DNA from: Deefgea piscis
Lineage (GTDB): Bacteria; Pseudomonadota; Gammaproteobacteria; Burkholderiales; Chitinibacteraceae
DNA: 64,000 nt
NCBI RefSeq assembly: GCF_019665785.1
Contig: NZ_CP081149.1
Span: 1,984,001 to 2,048,000 of the forward strand
Direction: 5' to 3'
Positions 17,442-26,588 of this stretch are shown one piece after another. Made by a program: the position numbers and the translations under genes. Position 1 is the stretch's first letter, and every line of letters begins with the position of its first letter. A model generated the notes under the pieces. The model worked only from the letters and a program-made list of their open reading frames with translations. It had not been told where the DNA came from and made no database searches.

Positions 17442-18308
17442 ATGACGCCTGTTGATTTACATTGTCATTCCAATATTTCGGATGGCTTATTGCCGCCTGA
17501 TGAAGTTGTACGCCGTGCCCATTCACGAGGTTGCCAATTATTTGCACTCACCGACCATGATGATGTGCGTGGCTTGCCGTTAGCGCGGCAAACGGCCGAT
17601 GAGTTGGGTATGCAGTTTGTGAATGGTGTTGAAATCTCAGTCAGCTGGGGTAAGCACACCTTGCATATTGTTGGTTTAGGTTTTGATGAAAATGACCCGA
17701 CGCTTTTAGCTGGGCTCGCTAGTGTGCGCGCAGGCCGCGCTGAGCGCGCCGAACGCATGGCTCAGGGTTTGGAAAAACTCGGCATGACGGGTGTATTGGA
17801 AGGCTCGCAAAAATTTGCCGAAAATCCAGAAATGATTAGCCGTACTCATTTTGCCCGTTTTTTGGTTGAGTCTGGCCGCTGCAAAGACACTAAGTCAGTA
17901 TTTAAAAAATATTTAGTGCGCGGTAAACCCGGTTATGTCGAGCATGAATGGGCGCGCTTACACGATGCCATTGACTGGATTCGTGGCGCTGGCGGCGTTG
18001 CCGTGTTGGCGCATCCAGGGCGCTATGATTTAGGTAATGAAACCTTGCGCGTATTATTAATCGAGTTTCACCGCATGGGTGGCGAGGCGATCGAAGTGGT
18101 TTCCGGTACGCATAGCATTGCCGATGCGGCGCGATTTGGCCGTTTGGCTAATGATTTTAATTATCAATGCTCTAGCGGTACCGATTATCACGCCACGGGT
18201 GAGGGCTCGAGAGAACCAGGCTTAAATGCCGACCTGCCTTTTGGCTGCACACCTGTGTGGGAGCGTTGGCTAAAACAGCCTTTGCAAGATGTATCTCGCG
18301 CTAGCTAA
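17442..18308 (+). CDS. PHP-domain phosphoesterase, RNase AM / YciV (TrpH) family
   Basis: 288 residues with the PHP metal-binding motifs DLHCHSNISDG at the start, LTDHDDVRG near residue 38, EIS near 66, H-P-G-R near residue 191, and GTDYHA near 247. The E. coli member (YciV, RNase AM/Rnm) is a 5'-3' exoribonuclease that trims rRNA 5' ends and hydrolyses 3',5'-nucleoside bisphosphates. It is followed 48 bases later by yciO, a pairing common in betaproteobacteria. Substrate is inferred from family. Confidence 0.88.
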   Translation: MTPVDLHCHSNISDGLLPPDEVVRRAHSRGCQLFALTDHDDVRGLPLARQTADELGMQFVNGVEISVSWGKHTLHIVGLGFDENDPTLLAGLASVRAGRAERAERMAQGLEKLGMTGVLEGSQKFAENPEMISRTHFARFLVESGRCKDTKSVFKKYLVRGKPGYVEHEWARLHDAIDWIRGAGGVAVLAHPGRYDLGNETLRVLLIEFHRMGGEAIEVVSGTHSIADAARFGRLANDFNYQCSSGTDYHATGEGSREPGLNADLPFGCTPVWERWLKQPLQDVSRAS

Positions 18309-18356
18309 CAAGGCTTGTGCTGTATAGCGGTATACCTATTAATAAGTTGGAAGCTC

Positions 18357-18980
18357 ATGTCACAGTTTTTTTCTATTCATGCTGAAAATCCTCAAGCGCG
18401 TCTGATTAAACAGGCGGTGGATATTTTACGTAAAGGCGGGATTATTATTTACCCGACCGATTCGTGTTATGCCATGGGCTGCGCTTTAGATAATAAAGAT
18501 GCGATTGAGCGAATTCGTCGAATTCGCCAGTTGGACGATAAGCATCACTTTACTTTGGCCTGCCGTGATTTGTCGCAACTGGGCAACTATGCGCGAGTGG
18601 ATAATCAAGCTTTTCGCTTACTCAAGGCGGCGACTCCGGGTAGTTATACCTTTATCTTAATGGCTACCAAAGAAGTGCCGCGCCGCGTTTCGCACCCTAA
18701 AAAACTCACGATTGGCTTGCGGGTGCCGGATCATCCGGTGGCTTTGGCCTTATTAGAAGAGCTCGGAGAACCGATGTTGTCGAGCTCTTTATTGTTACCC
18801 AATGAAGAATATCCAATGACGGACGCGTGGGAAATTCGCGATCGCTTAGAGCATGAAGTCGATTTGGTGATTGAAGGCGGTTATTGCGGCACGGAACCAA
18901 CGACGGTGATTGATCTTTCTGGCGATGTGCCAACGCTGATTCGGCAAGGCAAAGGCGATGTGACGCCGTTTGCACTTTAA
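18357..18980 (+). CDS. yciO: YciO-type Sua5/YrdC-domain protein
   Basis: A 207-residue YrdC-like protein. The nucleotide-binding region is I-I-Y-P-T-D-S-C-Y-A-M-G-C-A with R-I-R-R-I-R-Q. YrdC/Sua5 proteins make threonylcarbamoyl-AMP for tRNA t6A37; the YciO subgroup (N-terminal S-Q-F-F-S-I-H) is related but its own role is less clear. Start at 18357 matches the family N-terminus; the in-frame ATG at 18315 would add 14 unrelated residues. A GGTATACC sequence lies 26 bases upstream. Confidence 0.88.
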   Translation: MSQFFSIHAENPQARLIKQAVDILRKGGIIIYPTDSCYAMGCALDNKDAIERIRRIRQLDDKHHFTLACRDLSQLGNYARVDNQAFRLLKAATPGSYTFILMATKEVPRRVSHPKKLTIGLRVPDHPVALALLEELGEPMLSSSLLLPNEEYPMTDAWEIRDRLEHEVDLVIEGGYCGTEPTTVIDLSGDVPTLIRQGKGDVTPFAL

Positions 18981-18999
18981 AACGGAAATAAAGGCGGTT

Positions 19000-19644
19000 A
19001 TGGAACTCAATATTATTCAAACAATTGCAATCTGGGCTTTGCCGGTGCTATTTGCAATTACGGCACACGAAGCGGCGCATGCCTATGCGGCTAAGCGTTT
19101 GGGTGATCCCACGGCTTTTTTACAAGGCCGAATGACGTTTAATCCCCTTAAACACATCGATCCAATTGGTACGGTGTTATTGCCGTTGTTGTGTGTTTTG
19201 CTGCCGGGTGGTTTTTTGTTTGGTTACGCCAAGCCTGTTCCGGTTGATTTTCATGCTTTAAATAATCCCAAGCGTGATATGCGTTGGGTGGCAGCAGCAG
19301 GGCCGTTGGCCAATTTAGTCATGGCCTTTATTTGGGCTTTGCTGTTTCGTTTTGCCGCCAGCGGCTTAGAAGGTAGCTCGTTTCAATTGCCATTGGCCTT
19401 AATGAGCCAAGCGGGTATTCAAATTAACGTTATTTTAATGGTGCTCAATTTATTGCCGATTCCGCCATTAGATGGTGGCCGGATTATGATTTCTATTTTG
19501 CCACCCAATTTAGCACGAACTTTAATGAAAGTTGAGCCTTATGGCTTTTTCATTATCATTGCTTTATTGGTAACTGGTATTTTAGGTTATGTCTTAGTGC
19601 CATTAATGACGATGGTAATGCGTTTAATTCAAATTGTTTTGTAG
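19000..19644 (+). CDS. Site-2-protease (M50) family membrane protease
   Basis: 214 residues with four to five hydrophobic helices. The zinc motif HEAAH is at residues 23-27 and the second metal site PPLDGGR near residue 157; NPLKHIDPIGTVL is the family signature of the short Rip/FtsH-like M50 proteins. Substrate unknown. RBS AAGGCGG lies before ATG 19000; an earlier ATG at 18970 falls inside yciO. The gene is clustered with scpA-scpB, a common arrangement. Confidence 0.9.
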   Translation: MELNIIQTIAIWALPVLFAITAHEAAHAYAAKRLGDPTAFLQGRMTFNPLKHIDPIGTVLLPLLCVLLPGGFLFGYAKPVPVDFHALNNPKRDMRWVAAAGPLANLVMAFIWALLFRFAASGLEGSSFQLPLALMSQAGIQINVILMVLNLLPIPPLDGGRIMISILPPNLARTLMKVEPYGFFIIIALLVTGILGYVLVPLMTMVMRLIQIVL

Positions 19645-19653
19645 GTGTTGCCA

Positions 19654-20013
19654 ATGCGAGGCATTGTTTTTCCGGTCGTATTGATTGTGATCGGTGCGGG
19701 CTGGCTGATGAATTCGCTCGATTATTTTCCTAGCGTGAGCTGGATTATCATTATTGGTTTAATGAGCGCAGGGATTGCGCTGTTGGCGATTGAAGGGGTG
19801 AATAAATCCACGATAGTTTTGGGTCCCATGCTGATTGCCGGTGCAATTACTACGTTTTTACGCCAGCAATATCAATTGCCACTTTCAATTCAGTGGCCGA
19901 TATTGCTCATATTGTGCGGATTTTTAATGCTGCTGGCGCGTTCGCGCTGGATTGCCGCTGCGCCACCTAAACCGTGGGAGCAGCAACCCTTACCGCCGCG
20001 TCAACCCGAATGA
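19654..20013 (+). CDS. Small membrane protein with LiaF-type transmembrane repeat
   Basis: 119 residues with three to four transmembrane segments (VFPVVLIVIGAGWLMNSL; WIIIIGLMSAGIALLAI; IQWPILLILCGFLMLLA) and a proline-rich cytoplasmic tail. The I-x-G-x-x-x-L-x-x-L-x-x-x-P-x-x-S-W pattern resembles the LiaI/LiaF transmembrane region. No function can be assigned. ATG 19654 has GTAGGTG in front; GTG 19645 is an alternative. Its stop overlaps the scpA start (ATGA). Confidence 0.65.
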   Translation: MRGIVFPVVLIVIGAGWLMNSLDYFPSVSWIIIIGLMSAGIALLAIEGVNKSTIVLGPMLIAGAITTFLRQQYQLPLSIQWPILLILCGFLMLLARSRWIAAAPPKPWEQQPLPPRQPE

Positions 20014-20822
20014 ATGCAGCCGATCTACCTATGACGCCGTTAGCGCATGTATTTGGTGAGCCAGTACATGCGTTTCCAGCTGATTTATATATCCCGCCAG
20101 AAGCATTGCGCGTCTTATTGATTGAGTTTGAAGGTCCGCTCGATTTATTGCTTTATCTGATTCGTAAACAAAATATCGACATTCTCAATATTCCAATGTC
20201 ACAGGTGACCACGCAATACATGGCGTATGTTGAAGCGATGGAGGCGTGTCATATTGAATTAGCGGCGGAATATTTATTAATGGCAGCGATGTTAATTGAG
20301 ATTAAATCTCGACTCTTGGTGCCCAAGCCCGCAGTCGAAGTTGATTTTATGGACGAAGAAGATCCCCGTGCTGAATTAATGCGCCGTCTATTAGAATATG
20401 AACAAATGAAATTAGCCGCGCAAGCATTAGATATTTTGCCACAAGCAGAGCGTGATTTCACTTGGGTGGCGGTTCATGTCGAATCAGAGCGTGCAGCCCT
20501 TATGCCTGATGTGAGTTTAATGGATTTAAAGCTCGCCTGGCTGGGTTTAATTGCCCGTAGTAAACAGGTACAGCATCATGTGATTGCGAGTGAGCAATTA
20601 TCAGTGCGTGCGCAAATGGCGCATATTCTCCGAGTTATCGCCAATGGCCGTTATTATGAATTTAATGAGCTGTTTGATTTGCTGCAGGGCGTGCCATTAT
20701 TGGTAGTGACTTTTATTGCAATTTTAGAATTGGTCAAAGAGCGATTGATTTCAGTGACGCAATATGCAGTATTAACGCCGGTTTATGTTCAGTTAATTCG
20801 AGCAGAATCCGCTGCAACATAA
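20010..20822 (+). CDS. scpA: Segregation and condensation protein A
   Basis: Kleisin subunit of the SMC-ScpAB complex that organises the chromosome. 270 residues. The N-terminal SMC-binding region has EFEGPLDLLLYLIRKQNIDI and YLLMAAMLIEIKSRLLVP; the C-terminal winged helix is at about 205-260. The start is chosen at 20010, overlapping the previous stop as ATGA. Most SMC-ScpAB proteobacteria lack MukBEF. scpB follows after a 200-bp gap with no gene. Confidence 0.93.
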   Translation: MNAADLPMTPLAHVFGEPVHAFPADLYIPPEALRVLLIEFEGPLDLLLYLIRKQNIDILNIPMSQVTTQYMAYVEAMEACHIELAAEYLLMAAMLIEIKSRLLVPKPAVEVDFMDEEDPRAELMRRLLEYEQMKLAAQALDILPQAERDFTWVAVHVESERAALMPDVSLMDLKLAWLGLIARSKQVQHHVIASEQLSVRAQMAHILRVIANGRYYEFNELFDLLQGVPLLVVTFIAILELVKERLISVTQYAVLTPVYVQLIRAESAAT

Positions 20823-21022
20823 ATTCAATACCAAATAAATCGTATAGTCGGTTTATCCTGCATTGTGGCGACATTGTGCGATACGCGATGCACTGCCTGC
20901 GACGATGCGCCTTGTTATTAAATTGCATAAATGTCGATGGGAATGCTTTGTGATTCGCGTCGTAATGCAATAAACACCGATTAACGGATGGTTATTCCGC
21001 TAAATTTTTATGCGAGTTTTAA

Positions 21023-21559
21023 ATGGATCAAGTTCAAGCAATTAAAATCATTGAAACGGTGTTGTTGACGAGTCAAGAAGCATTGCGTGTTTCGCAAATT
21101 AAAAAAATATTTAATGATGAATTGAGTTCCGCGGTTGTTTTGCAATGTTTGCATGAAATAGCGGTGGCTTGGCAAGATCGTGGTATTGAATTATTAGAAC
21201 TCGCCAATGGTTGGCGTTTTCGCGCTAAACCTGAAATGCAAATTTATTTAAACCAATTAAATCCAGAAAAGCCACCGCGCTATAGCCGTGCCGTCATGGA
21301 GACGCTGGCGATTATTGCGTATAAACAACCGATTACTCGCGGTGAAATCGAAGAAATTCGCGGCGTGGTGGTCTCAAGCCAAATTATTCAAACCTTAAAA
21401 GAGCGTGGCTGGTTAGAAGTGATTGGGCATAAAGAGGTGCCAGGTCGTCCGGAATTGCTCGCAACCAATGCAACTTTTCTCGCCGATTTAGGCTTAAAAA
21501 AACTAAGTGAATTACCGTCCTTTGGCTTGGATGCAGAAGCATTGATTCAACGTGATTGA
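21023..21559 (+). CDS. scpB: Segregation and condensation protein B
   Basis: 178-residue dimeric winged-helix partner of ScpA. The conserved segment YSRAVMETLAIIAYKQPITRGEIEEIRGV is present, followed by LKERGWLEVIGHKEVPGRPELLATN. The ribosome site is weak (GAGTTTTAA before ATG). The 200-bp gap before it is AT-rich with a possible ATTGCAT/ATGCAAT repeat but no clear promoter. Confidence 0.93.
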   Translation: MDQVQAIKIIETVLLTSQEALRVSQIKKIFNDELSSAVVLQCLHEIAVAWQDRGIELLELANGWRFRAKPEMQIYLNQLNPEKPPRYSRAVMETLAIIAYKQPITRGEIEEIRGVVVSSQIIQTLKERGWLEVIGHKEVPGRPELLATNATFLADLGLKKLSELPSFGLDAEALIQRD

Positions 21560-21781
21560 TCGGATTGGTCTTTATTTGGGATCATTTGTGATGCATGCTG
21601 GCATCTATGCGGGCATGTCGGTTTAGGACTAGGCGTGTTGGCTGAACATCATTCGTTATAATTTCTATTTTCTGACGTGTAGCTGTTGGTAGTCTGATGA
21701 AATTAGCTACATTTTCTAGACATCCTACGTACAAAAAGCTTATGTTGATCAACGTTCCATTTTGATGATCTTCCATTGCCG

Positions 21782-24310
21782 ATGTCGCAATCTAAGCATA
21801 AATATTATTTATTGGCGTTAGCCTATCTTTTGGCTGGCCTCATTGATTGCAGTGTCTTACCCAAAGGCACTTGGTTTAGTCCATTAAATTTGCAATTAGG
21901 TATTGCCGTGGCCGGCTTATTGCTAATGGGGCCCAAAGCAATACTCTACTGTATTCCGGGCGCAATTTGTTATGGTCTTGAGCTTGCTACGCCGACATTA
22001 TGGCTTGCTGCCACTGTGGCCTTGCTTAATCTGGCGCAGGCGCTATGTGTTTTTAGTTTGATGCCACTATTTGTATCTGAAGGCGAATTTAAAATTAACG
22101 ATAGCCATCGTTTATTATTGGCCGGGCCAATTTATAGCAATGTGTTATTTGCTAGTATTTTTATTTCCTTGGTGCAGTTTGTAATTCATCAGCCTTTGTT
22201 GCTGCAAAATTGGCTAATGGTTTGGCTAGCTCAATCATTAAGTCTGTTAATTATCATTCCTGGAATATATGCGGTATTGAGCGACAAAGAATTGCTTAAT
22301 GCCAACTGGATTATTGAATTAACTTTAATCATTACCGTAGTAGCTGCTGGCAGTATTTTATTATTGCAAGGGCATAATGTGTATGCCCTAGAATTTGCCT
22401 ATTTAATGTTTCCTTTGTTTGTTTGGTCGTCATTGCGCCTCGGGCAAATTGCCAATAGTGCTATTGCCTTAGTCATTTTGCTGGTGGTCAGTAGTCAATA
22501 TATTGGTGAAACAAATTCTATTGTGCATACCGTCAGGTTGTTATTTTTATTGGCAATCGCGCTGCAAACGTCAATTTTTTTAACTGCTTCTCGCCGTGAA
22601 AATCAACGCGCAATTAATGGTGCGCGCTTGGCGGGAAAGATTTTTCAGCATGCCAGCGAAGGTATTTTATTGACCGATGCCAATGCCAAAATTATTGCGA
22701 TTAATCCAGCATTTGAAAAAATCACTGGCTTTCAATCTCGCGATGCAATTGGCAAAACATCGCGTATTTTTGGCCGCCAGCAAGGGCAGCTTAGTGTATT
22801 GCAATCGAATCAATTGGCTAGTTTGCATCAAATTGGTCACTGGGAGGGCGAAGTGCAAGATTGGCGCAAAGGCGGTGGCGCTTATCCGGCCTGGCTTTCT
22901 ATGAGTGCGGTGCGTGATGAATATAATCAGATTACCAATTATGTGGCGGTTTTTTCTGATTACACCACGCGCAAAGAGTCCGAGCAAAAAATGCGCCATT
23001 TGGCGCAGCATGATGCGCTGACCGGCTTACTCAACCGCAGCGGATTACACGAGGCGCTCGGGCAAACTTTAACGCGAGCCAGTACCAAATGCCGCTCTTT
23101 TGCATTGTTGTTTATTGATTTGGATCGCTTTAAAACCATTAACGATACTTTGGGCCACGATGTGGGGGATGAATTGCTCAAAGTGGTCGCGCAGCGCTTG
23201 CAAGGCAATGTAAAGCAATTTGACACGGTGGCACGCTTGGGGGGCGATGAGTTTACGGTTTTATTGGAAAATGTGATCCATAACGAGCAAATTATTCAGG
23301 TTGCCGAGCGTATTTTGTTGGCGCTGGGTGAAGTGTATCAAGTGGGTGAGCATGAGCTCTTTGTGACGGGCTCAATCGGCATTAGTTTATATCCGCATGA
23401 TGCTGGGCAAGCCGCACAATTAATGAAAAACGCTGACATTGCGATGTATCGCGCCAAAGAAATGGGCAAGAATACGTATCAGTTTTATTCAGTGGATATG
23501 AATATAGCGCATCAAATGTCGCATTTAAATTTAGAGAATGCGCTGCGTTTTGCTTTAGAGCGCCAGCAATTGCAATTATGGTATCAGCCTCAGTTTGATT
23601 TGAAGAGCGGGCAATTAGCGGGCTTGGAGTGTTTAATTCGCTGGCAGCATCCGCAATTAGGATTGATTTCCCCGCTCGAATTCATACCGCTTGCCGAAGA
23701 GAATGGTTTGATCATTCCTATTGGCGATTGGGTACTTAATGAAGCGTGTCAATGCGTGCAGCGCTGGCGGCAGCAAGGGTTTGTGGTGCCGCAAATTGCT
23801 GTGAATCTGTCGGTGCGGCAATTTAGGCCCGAGCTTTTACTGACGCAAGTAACGCAAGCGCTGCAAAATAGCGGTCTGCCGGCGCAGGTATTAGAGCTCG
23901 AAGTCACTGAAAGCTTGATTATGACGCGGATTAATGAAGCAGTTGCCATTTTGCAGCAGCTTAAACAATTGGGCGTGAAAGTGGCAATTGATGATTTTGG
24001 TACCGGTTATTCGTCTTTATCACAACTCAAAAACCTACCGCTAGATACCTTAAAAATCGATCGATCGTTTATTGAAGGCATTCCTGAGCATGCCGACGAT
24101 GTGGTGATTGCGGAAACTATTGTGATTTTGGCCAAAAAATTGGGTTTGAATGTGGTTGCCGAAGGGGTGGAAACGCAAGCGCAAATGCAGATCTTGCGTG
24201 AGATGGGTTGTGCTTGTGCCCAAGGTTATTTTTATAGCAAACCATTATCAGCGCTGGATATGGAAAAAATGCTGATCAGTATGACCCAGCAAGTGAGCGA
24301 GGTATATTAA
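21782..24310 (+). CDS. Membrane GGDEF/EAL cyclic-di-GMP protein with MASE1-like and PAS domains
   Basis: About 842 residues: an eight- to nine-helix membrane sensor (about 5-275, MASE1-like), a PAS domain (about 290-400), GGDEF (about 410-575, with intact GGDEF near 486) and EAL (about 585-835). The EAL motif reads ECL, keeping the metal-binding glutamate; DDFGTGYSSL and KIDRSFI are intact, so phosphodiesterase activity is plausible. The inhibitory RxxD site before GGDEF reads KQFD, so product inhibition may be lost. ATG 21782 has no clear ribosome site; TTG 21776 is an alternative. Signal sensed is unknown. Confidence 0.9.
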   Translation: MSQSKHKYYLLALAYLLAGLIDCSVLPKGTWFSPLNLQLGIAVAGLLLMGPKAILYCIPGAICYGLELATPTLWLAATVALLNLAQALCVFSLMPLFVSEGEFKINDSHRLLLAGPIYSNVLFASIFISLVQFVIHQPLLLQNWLMVWLAQSLSLLIIIPGIYAVLSDKELLNANWIIELTLIITVVAAGSILLLQGHNVYALEFAYLMFPLFVWSSLRLGQIANSAIALVILLVVSSQYIGETNSIVHTVRLLFLLAIALQTSIFLTASRRENQRAINGARLAGKIFQHASEGILLTDANAKIIAINPAFEKITGFQSRDAIGKTSRIFGRQQGQLSVLQSNQLASLHQIGHWEGEVQDWRKGGGAYPAWLSMSAVRDEYNQITNYVAVFSDYTTRKESEQKMRHLAQHDALTGLLNRSGLHEALGQTLTRASTKCRSFALLFIDLDRFKTINDTLGHDVGDELLKVVAQRLQGNVKQFDTVARLGGDEFTVLLENVIHNEQIIQVAERILLALGEVYQVGEHELFVTGSIGISLYPHDAGQAAQLMKNADIAMYRAKEMGKNTYQFYSVDMNIAHQMSHLNLENALRFALERQQLQLWYQPQFDLKSGQLAGLECLIRWQHPQLGLISPLEFIPLAEENGLIIPIGDWVLNEACQCVQRWRQQGFVVPQIAVNLSVRQFRPELLLTQVTQALQNSGLPAQVLELEVTESLIMTRINEAVAILQQLKQLGVKVAIDDFGTGYSSLSQLKNLPLDTLKIDRSFIEGIPEHADDVVIAETIVILAKKLGLNVVAEGVETQAQMQILREMGCACAQGYFYSKPLSALDMEKMLISMTQQVSEVY

Positions 24311-24392
24311 TCTAGAGCTTATATGGTTTTGCTTAGCGGGTAATACAGGTGGTAGCGCATGGTTAAAGCGTAACCTACCAGTTTGTGGGACT

Positions 24393-24429
24393 GCCTTGGC
24401 TCATGCCCGTAGCGGGTAAGAGCCAAGGC
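24393..24429. terminator. Hairpin between the GGDEF/EAL gene and mltB
   Basis: GCCTTGGCTC is repeated inverted as GAGCCAAGGC (24420-24429), with an inner CCCG/CGGG stem. It lies between two convergent genes and probably ends both transcripts, though T runs are poor. Confidence 0.6.
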
Positions 24430-24450
24430 GGCTCGCGAATACAAAGATAA

Positions 24451-25464
24451 TTATTTTTTTGCCGCTGCTTTGGCGGGCTCATCGCCACGCAGATACGCCG
24501 CTTTGATTTCATCGGCAAGCTGTAGCACTGCCGTGGCGTATAAGGTGCTCTTGTTGTAGCGAGTAATCACGTAAAAATTATTAAAGCCTAAAAAGTGCTG
24601 GGTGAAACCCGGTTCTGTTTCTAGCGCGTATAGCACCGCCGGTTGCTGGGTGTTGATTTCGGCAATCGGTGCCACGCCTTTGGCGATTAATTCATCCACG
24701 GTGTAATGCAGATTAAATTTGTCAGCCAATAATTGGCTTGGATCTTGATTCATATTTACTGCGGTAAAGGTGTCGCCTTGATCCACCCAGCCATGTTGGT
24801 TTAGATAATTGGCGACTGAGGCCAGCGCGTCGCCAGGATTATTCCAAATGTCGTGGCGGCCATCGCCATCCCAATCTTGTGCATATTTTCTGAACGATGA
24901 CGGCATAAATTGCGGCCAGCCCATTGCGCCGGCGTAACTGCCTTTAAATGAAGCGGCATCTTGTTTTTCTGCTTGCGCTAATAAGAAAAACTCAGTCAGT
25001 TCTTTTTGAAAATACGCAGCACGGCGTGGGTAATTAAACGCAATGGTACTTAAAGCATCAACAATCCGAAACGAGCCGGTATAGGTGCCGTAATTGGTTT
25101 CAGCGCCCAAAATCGCCAACATCACTTCGGGAGCGACTTTGTATTGCTTGGCAATGGCATTAATTAACTCGGCATGATTGCGCCAAAATTTGGCGCCATT
25201 ATTAATGCGGGTTTTATTGACAAAATTGGCTTGAAACTCATGCCAAGGTCGGCTGGTGGAGGGGCGATCCAAAATCGTAATGATATTATTTTTGGTTTGC
25301 GCGTCTTGCAATACTGCCGTGAGGTAATCTTCACTAAAGCCATGCGTGGCGGCGGTTTGGCGAATGTAGTTTTGCACTTCTGGACGGCTAATTAATTCAT
25401 CATCCGCAAAAGAAGGCGCTGATACCGCGAGGGTCGCCAAGATGGCCAGGGTGATTTTTTTCAT
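24451..25464 (-). CDS. mltB: Lytic murein transglycosylase B
   Basis: Cleaves peptidoglycan glycan strands, releasing 1,6-anhydromuropeptides in the periplasm. 337 residues with an N-terminal signal peptide (MKKITLAILATLAVSAPSFA, cleavage after S-F-A). There is no lipobox cysteine, so it should be a soluble periplasmic form rather than a lipoprotein. The catalytic glutamate is in LGAETNYGTYTG; the family block GAMGWPQFMPSSFRKYAQDWDGDG is intact. The start at 25464 is chosen because it begins the signal peptide. It lies 13 bases after the hrcA stop, so the two are probably co-transcribed. Confidence 0.94.
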   Translation of the reverse strand: MKKITLAILATLAVSAPSFADDELISRPEVQNYIRQTAATHGFSEDYLTAVLQDAQTKNNIITILDRPSTSRPWHEFQANFVNKTRINNGAKFWRNHAELINAIAKQYKVAPEVMLAILGAETNYGTYTGSFRIVDALSTIAFNYPRRAAYFQKELTEFFLLAQAEKQDAASFKGSYAGAMGWPQFMPSSFRKYAQDWDGDGRHDIWNNPGDALASVANYLNQHGWVDQGDTFTAVNMNQDPSQLLADKFNLHYTVDELIAKGVAPIAEINTQQPAVLYALETEPGFTQHFLGFNNFYVITRYNKSTLYATAVLQLADEIKAAYLRGDEPAKAAAKK

Positions 25465-25477
25465 GAATAAGGTCAAT

Positions 25478-26494
25478 TTAATGAGACAGCGCGCTTGAAA
25501 GTAGCTGTGCTGTAATGTTAACAATGGGAATCACGCGATCATACGCCATTCGAGTCGGGCCAATCACGCCTAAAGTGCCAACGATTTCGCCATCCACGCG
25601 ATACGGCGCGGCAATCACCGAGCATTCATCCAGTGGCGCGATGCCCGATTCATGGCCGATATAAATTTGAATGCCTTCGGCGCTTTGCCCGAGTTGCATC
25701 AGTTTGAGTAGGGTGCTTTTTTGTTCAAAAAGTTCAAATAACTGCCGCATTTGTCGCATATTGCTGCCAAAATCATTCAGCCCTAGCAATTGATGTTCCC
25801 CAGCTATCACCATATGGTCGTGGCTTAAATCCTGCCCCATTTGCATGGCGGCATTCATCAGTTCGAGTAATTCTCGCTTAACTTGGCCTAAATCTTGTTG
25901 CAACACTTGCATTAAATGGCTAATGGTTTTGCCGGCGCAATGGCGATTTAAAAAGTGCGCCGCGTCATTAAGTTCATTGATACCTAAAATGCGCTCGGTT
26001 TGCACGATGCGATTTTGCACCTCACCATCTTGCGTTACCAAAATCAGCAACACACGTTTATCCGACAGTGGCAAAAATTCAATTTGTTTGAGCAGTACTT
26101 CGCTACGGCGAGGGGGCGTTACCACGCCAGCAAAATGCGTAAGCTGTGATAAGAGCTGCGAAGCCGCAGCAATGCTGTGTTGCGGATGATCGTTGGGCAA
26201 TTCAGTGCTGAGTAACTCAGGCAAGGCAGCATGGGCGACACTGTTCTGCGTGGTGAGTAGTCGATCGACAAACAGGCGGTAGCCTTGCGCGGTGGGAATG
26301 CGCCCCGCCGAGGTGTGTGGGCTGGCAATCAAGCCGAGGTTTTCGAGGTCGGCCATCACATTGCGTATTGTGGCCGAGCTGACATCAAGGCCAGAATATT
26401 GCGACAACGCTTTTGAGCCAACAGGATGGCCGTCGGCGATATAGCGTTCAACCAGCGTCTTTAAAAGGATGTGGGATCGATCATTGAGCATCAT
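25478..26494 (-). CDS. hrcA: Heat-inducible transcription repressor HrcA
   Basis: Represses chaperone operons by binding CIRCE elements and is controlled by GroEL. 338 residues. The N-terminal winged helix contains SSATIRNVMADLENLGLI and SPHTSAGRIPTAQGYR; a dimerisation/GAF-like core follows and ends in GTLGVIGPTRMAYDRVIPIV. Two adjacent ATG codons (26494, 26491) are possible starts, with only a weak CAGG upstream. No CIRCE repeat is visible in this window. It is divergent from nadK, in the common hrcA-nadK-recN order. Confidence 0.95.
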   Translation of the reverse strand: MMLNDRSHILLKTLVERYIADGHPVGSKALSQYSGLDVSSATIRNVMADLENLGLIASPHTSAGRIPTAQGYRLFVDRLLTTQNSVAHAALPELLSTELPNDHPQHSIAAASQLLSQLTHFAGVVTPPRRSEVLLKQIEFLPLSDKRVLLILVTQDGEVQNRIVQTERILGINELNDAAHFLNRHCAGKTISHLMQVLQQDLGQVKRELLELMNAAMQMGQDLSHDHMVIAGEHQLLGLNDFGSNMRQMRQLFELFEQKSTLLKLMQLGQSAEGIQIYIGHESGIAPLDECSVIAAPYRVDGEIVGTLGVIGPTRMAYDRVIPIVNITAQLLSSALSH

Positions 26495-26588
26495 AGCGCT
26501 GGATTTTAACCTGTCTGGCGTGTTATTAATGCGTTATGTGATTTTTTTCACGAACAAAACCCAAACTATTGGTGTAAAACCACACGTC

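Noticed and set aside
25478..26588. CIRCE operator near hrcA
   Set aside because: No TTAGCACTC/GAGTGCTAA repeat was found here.
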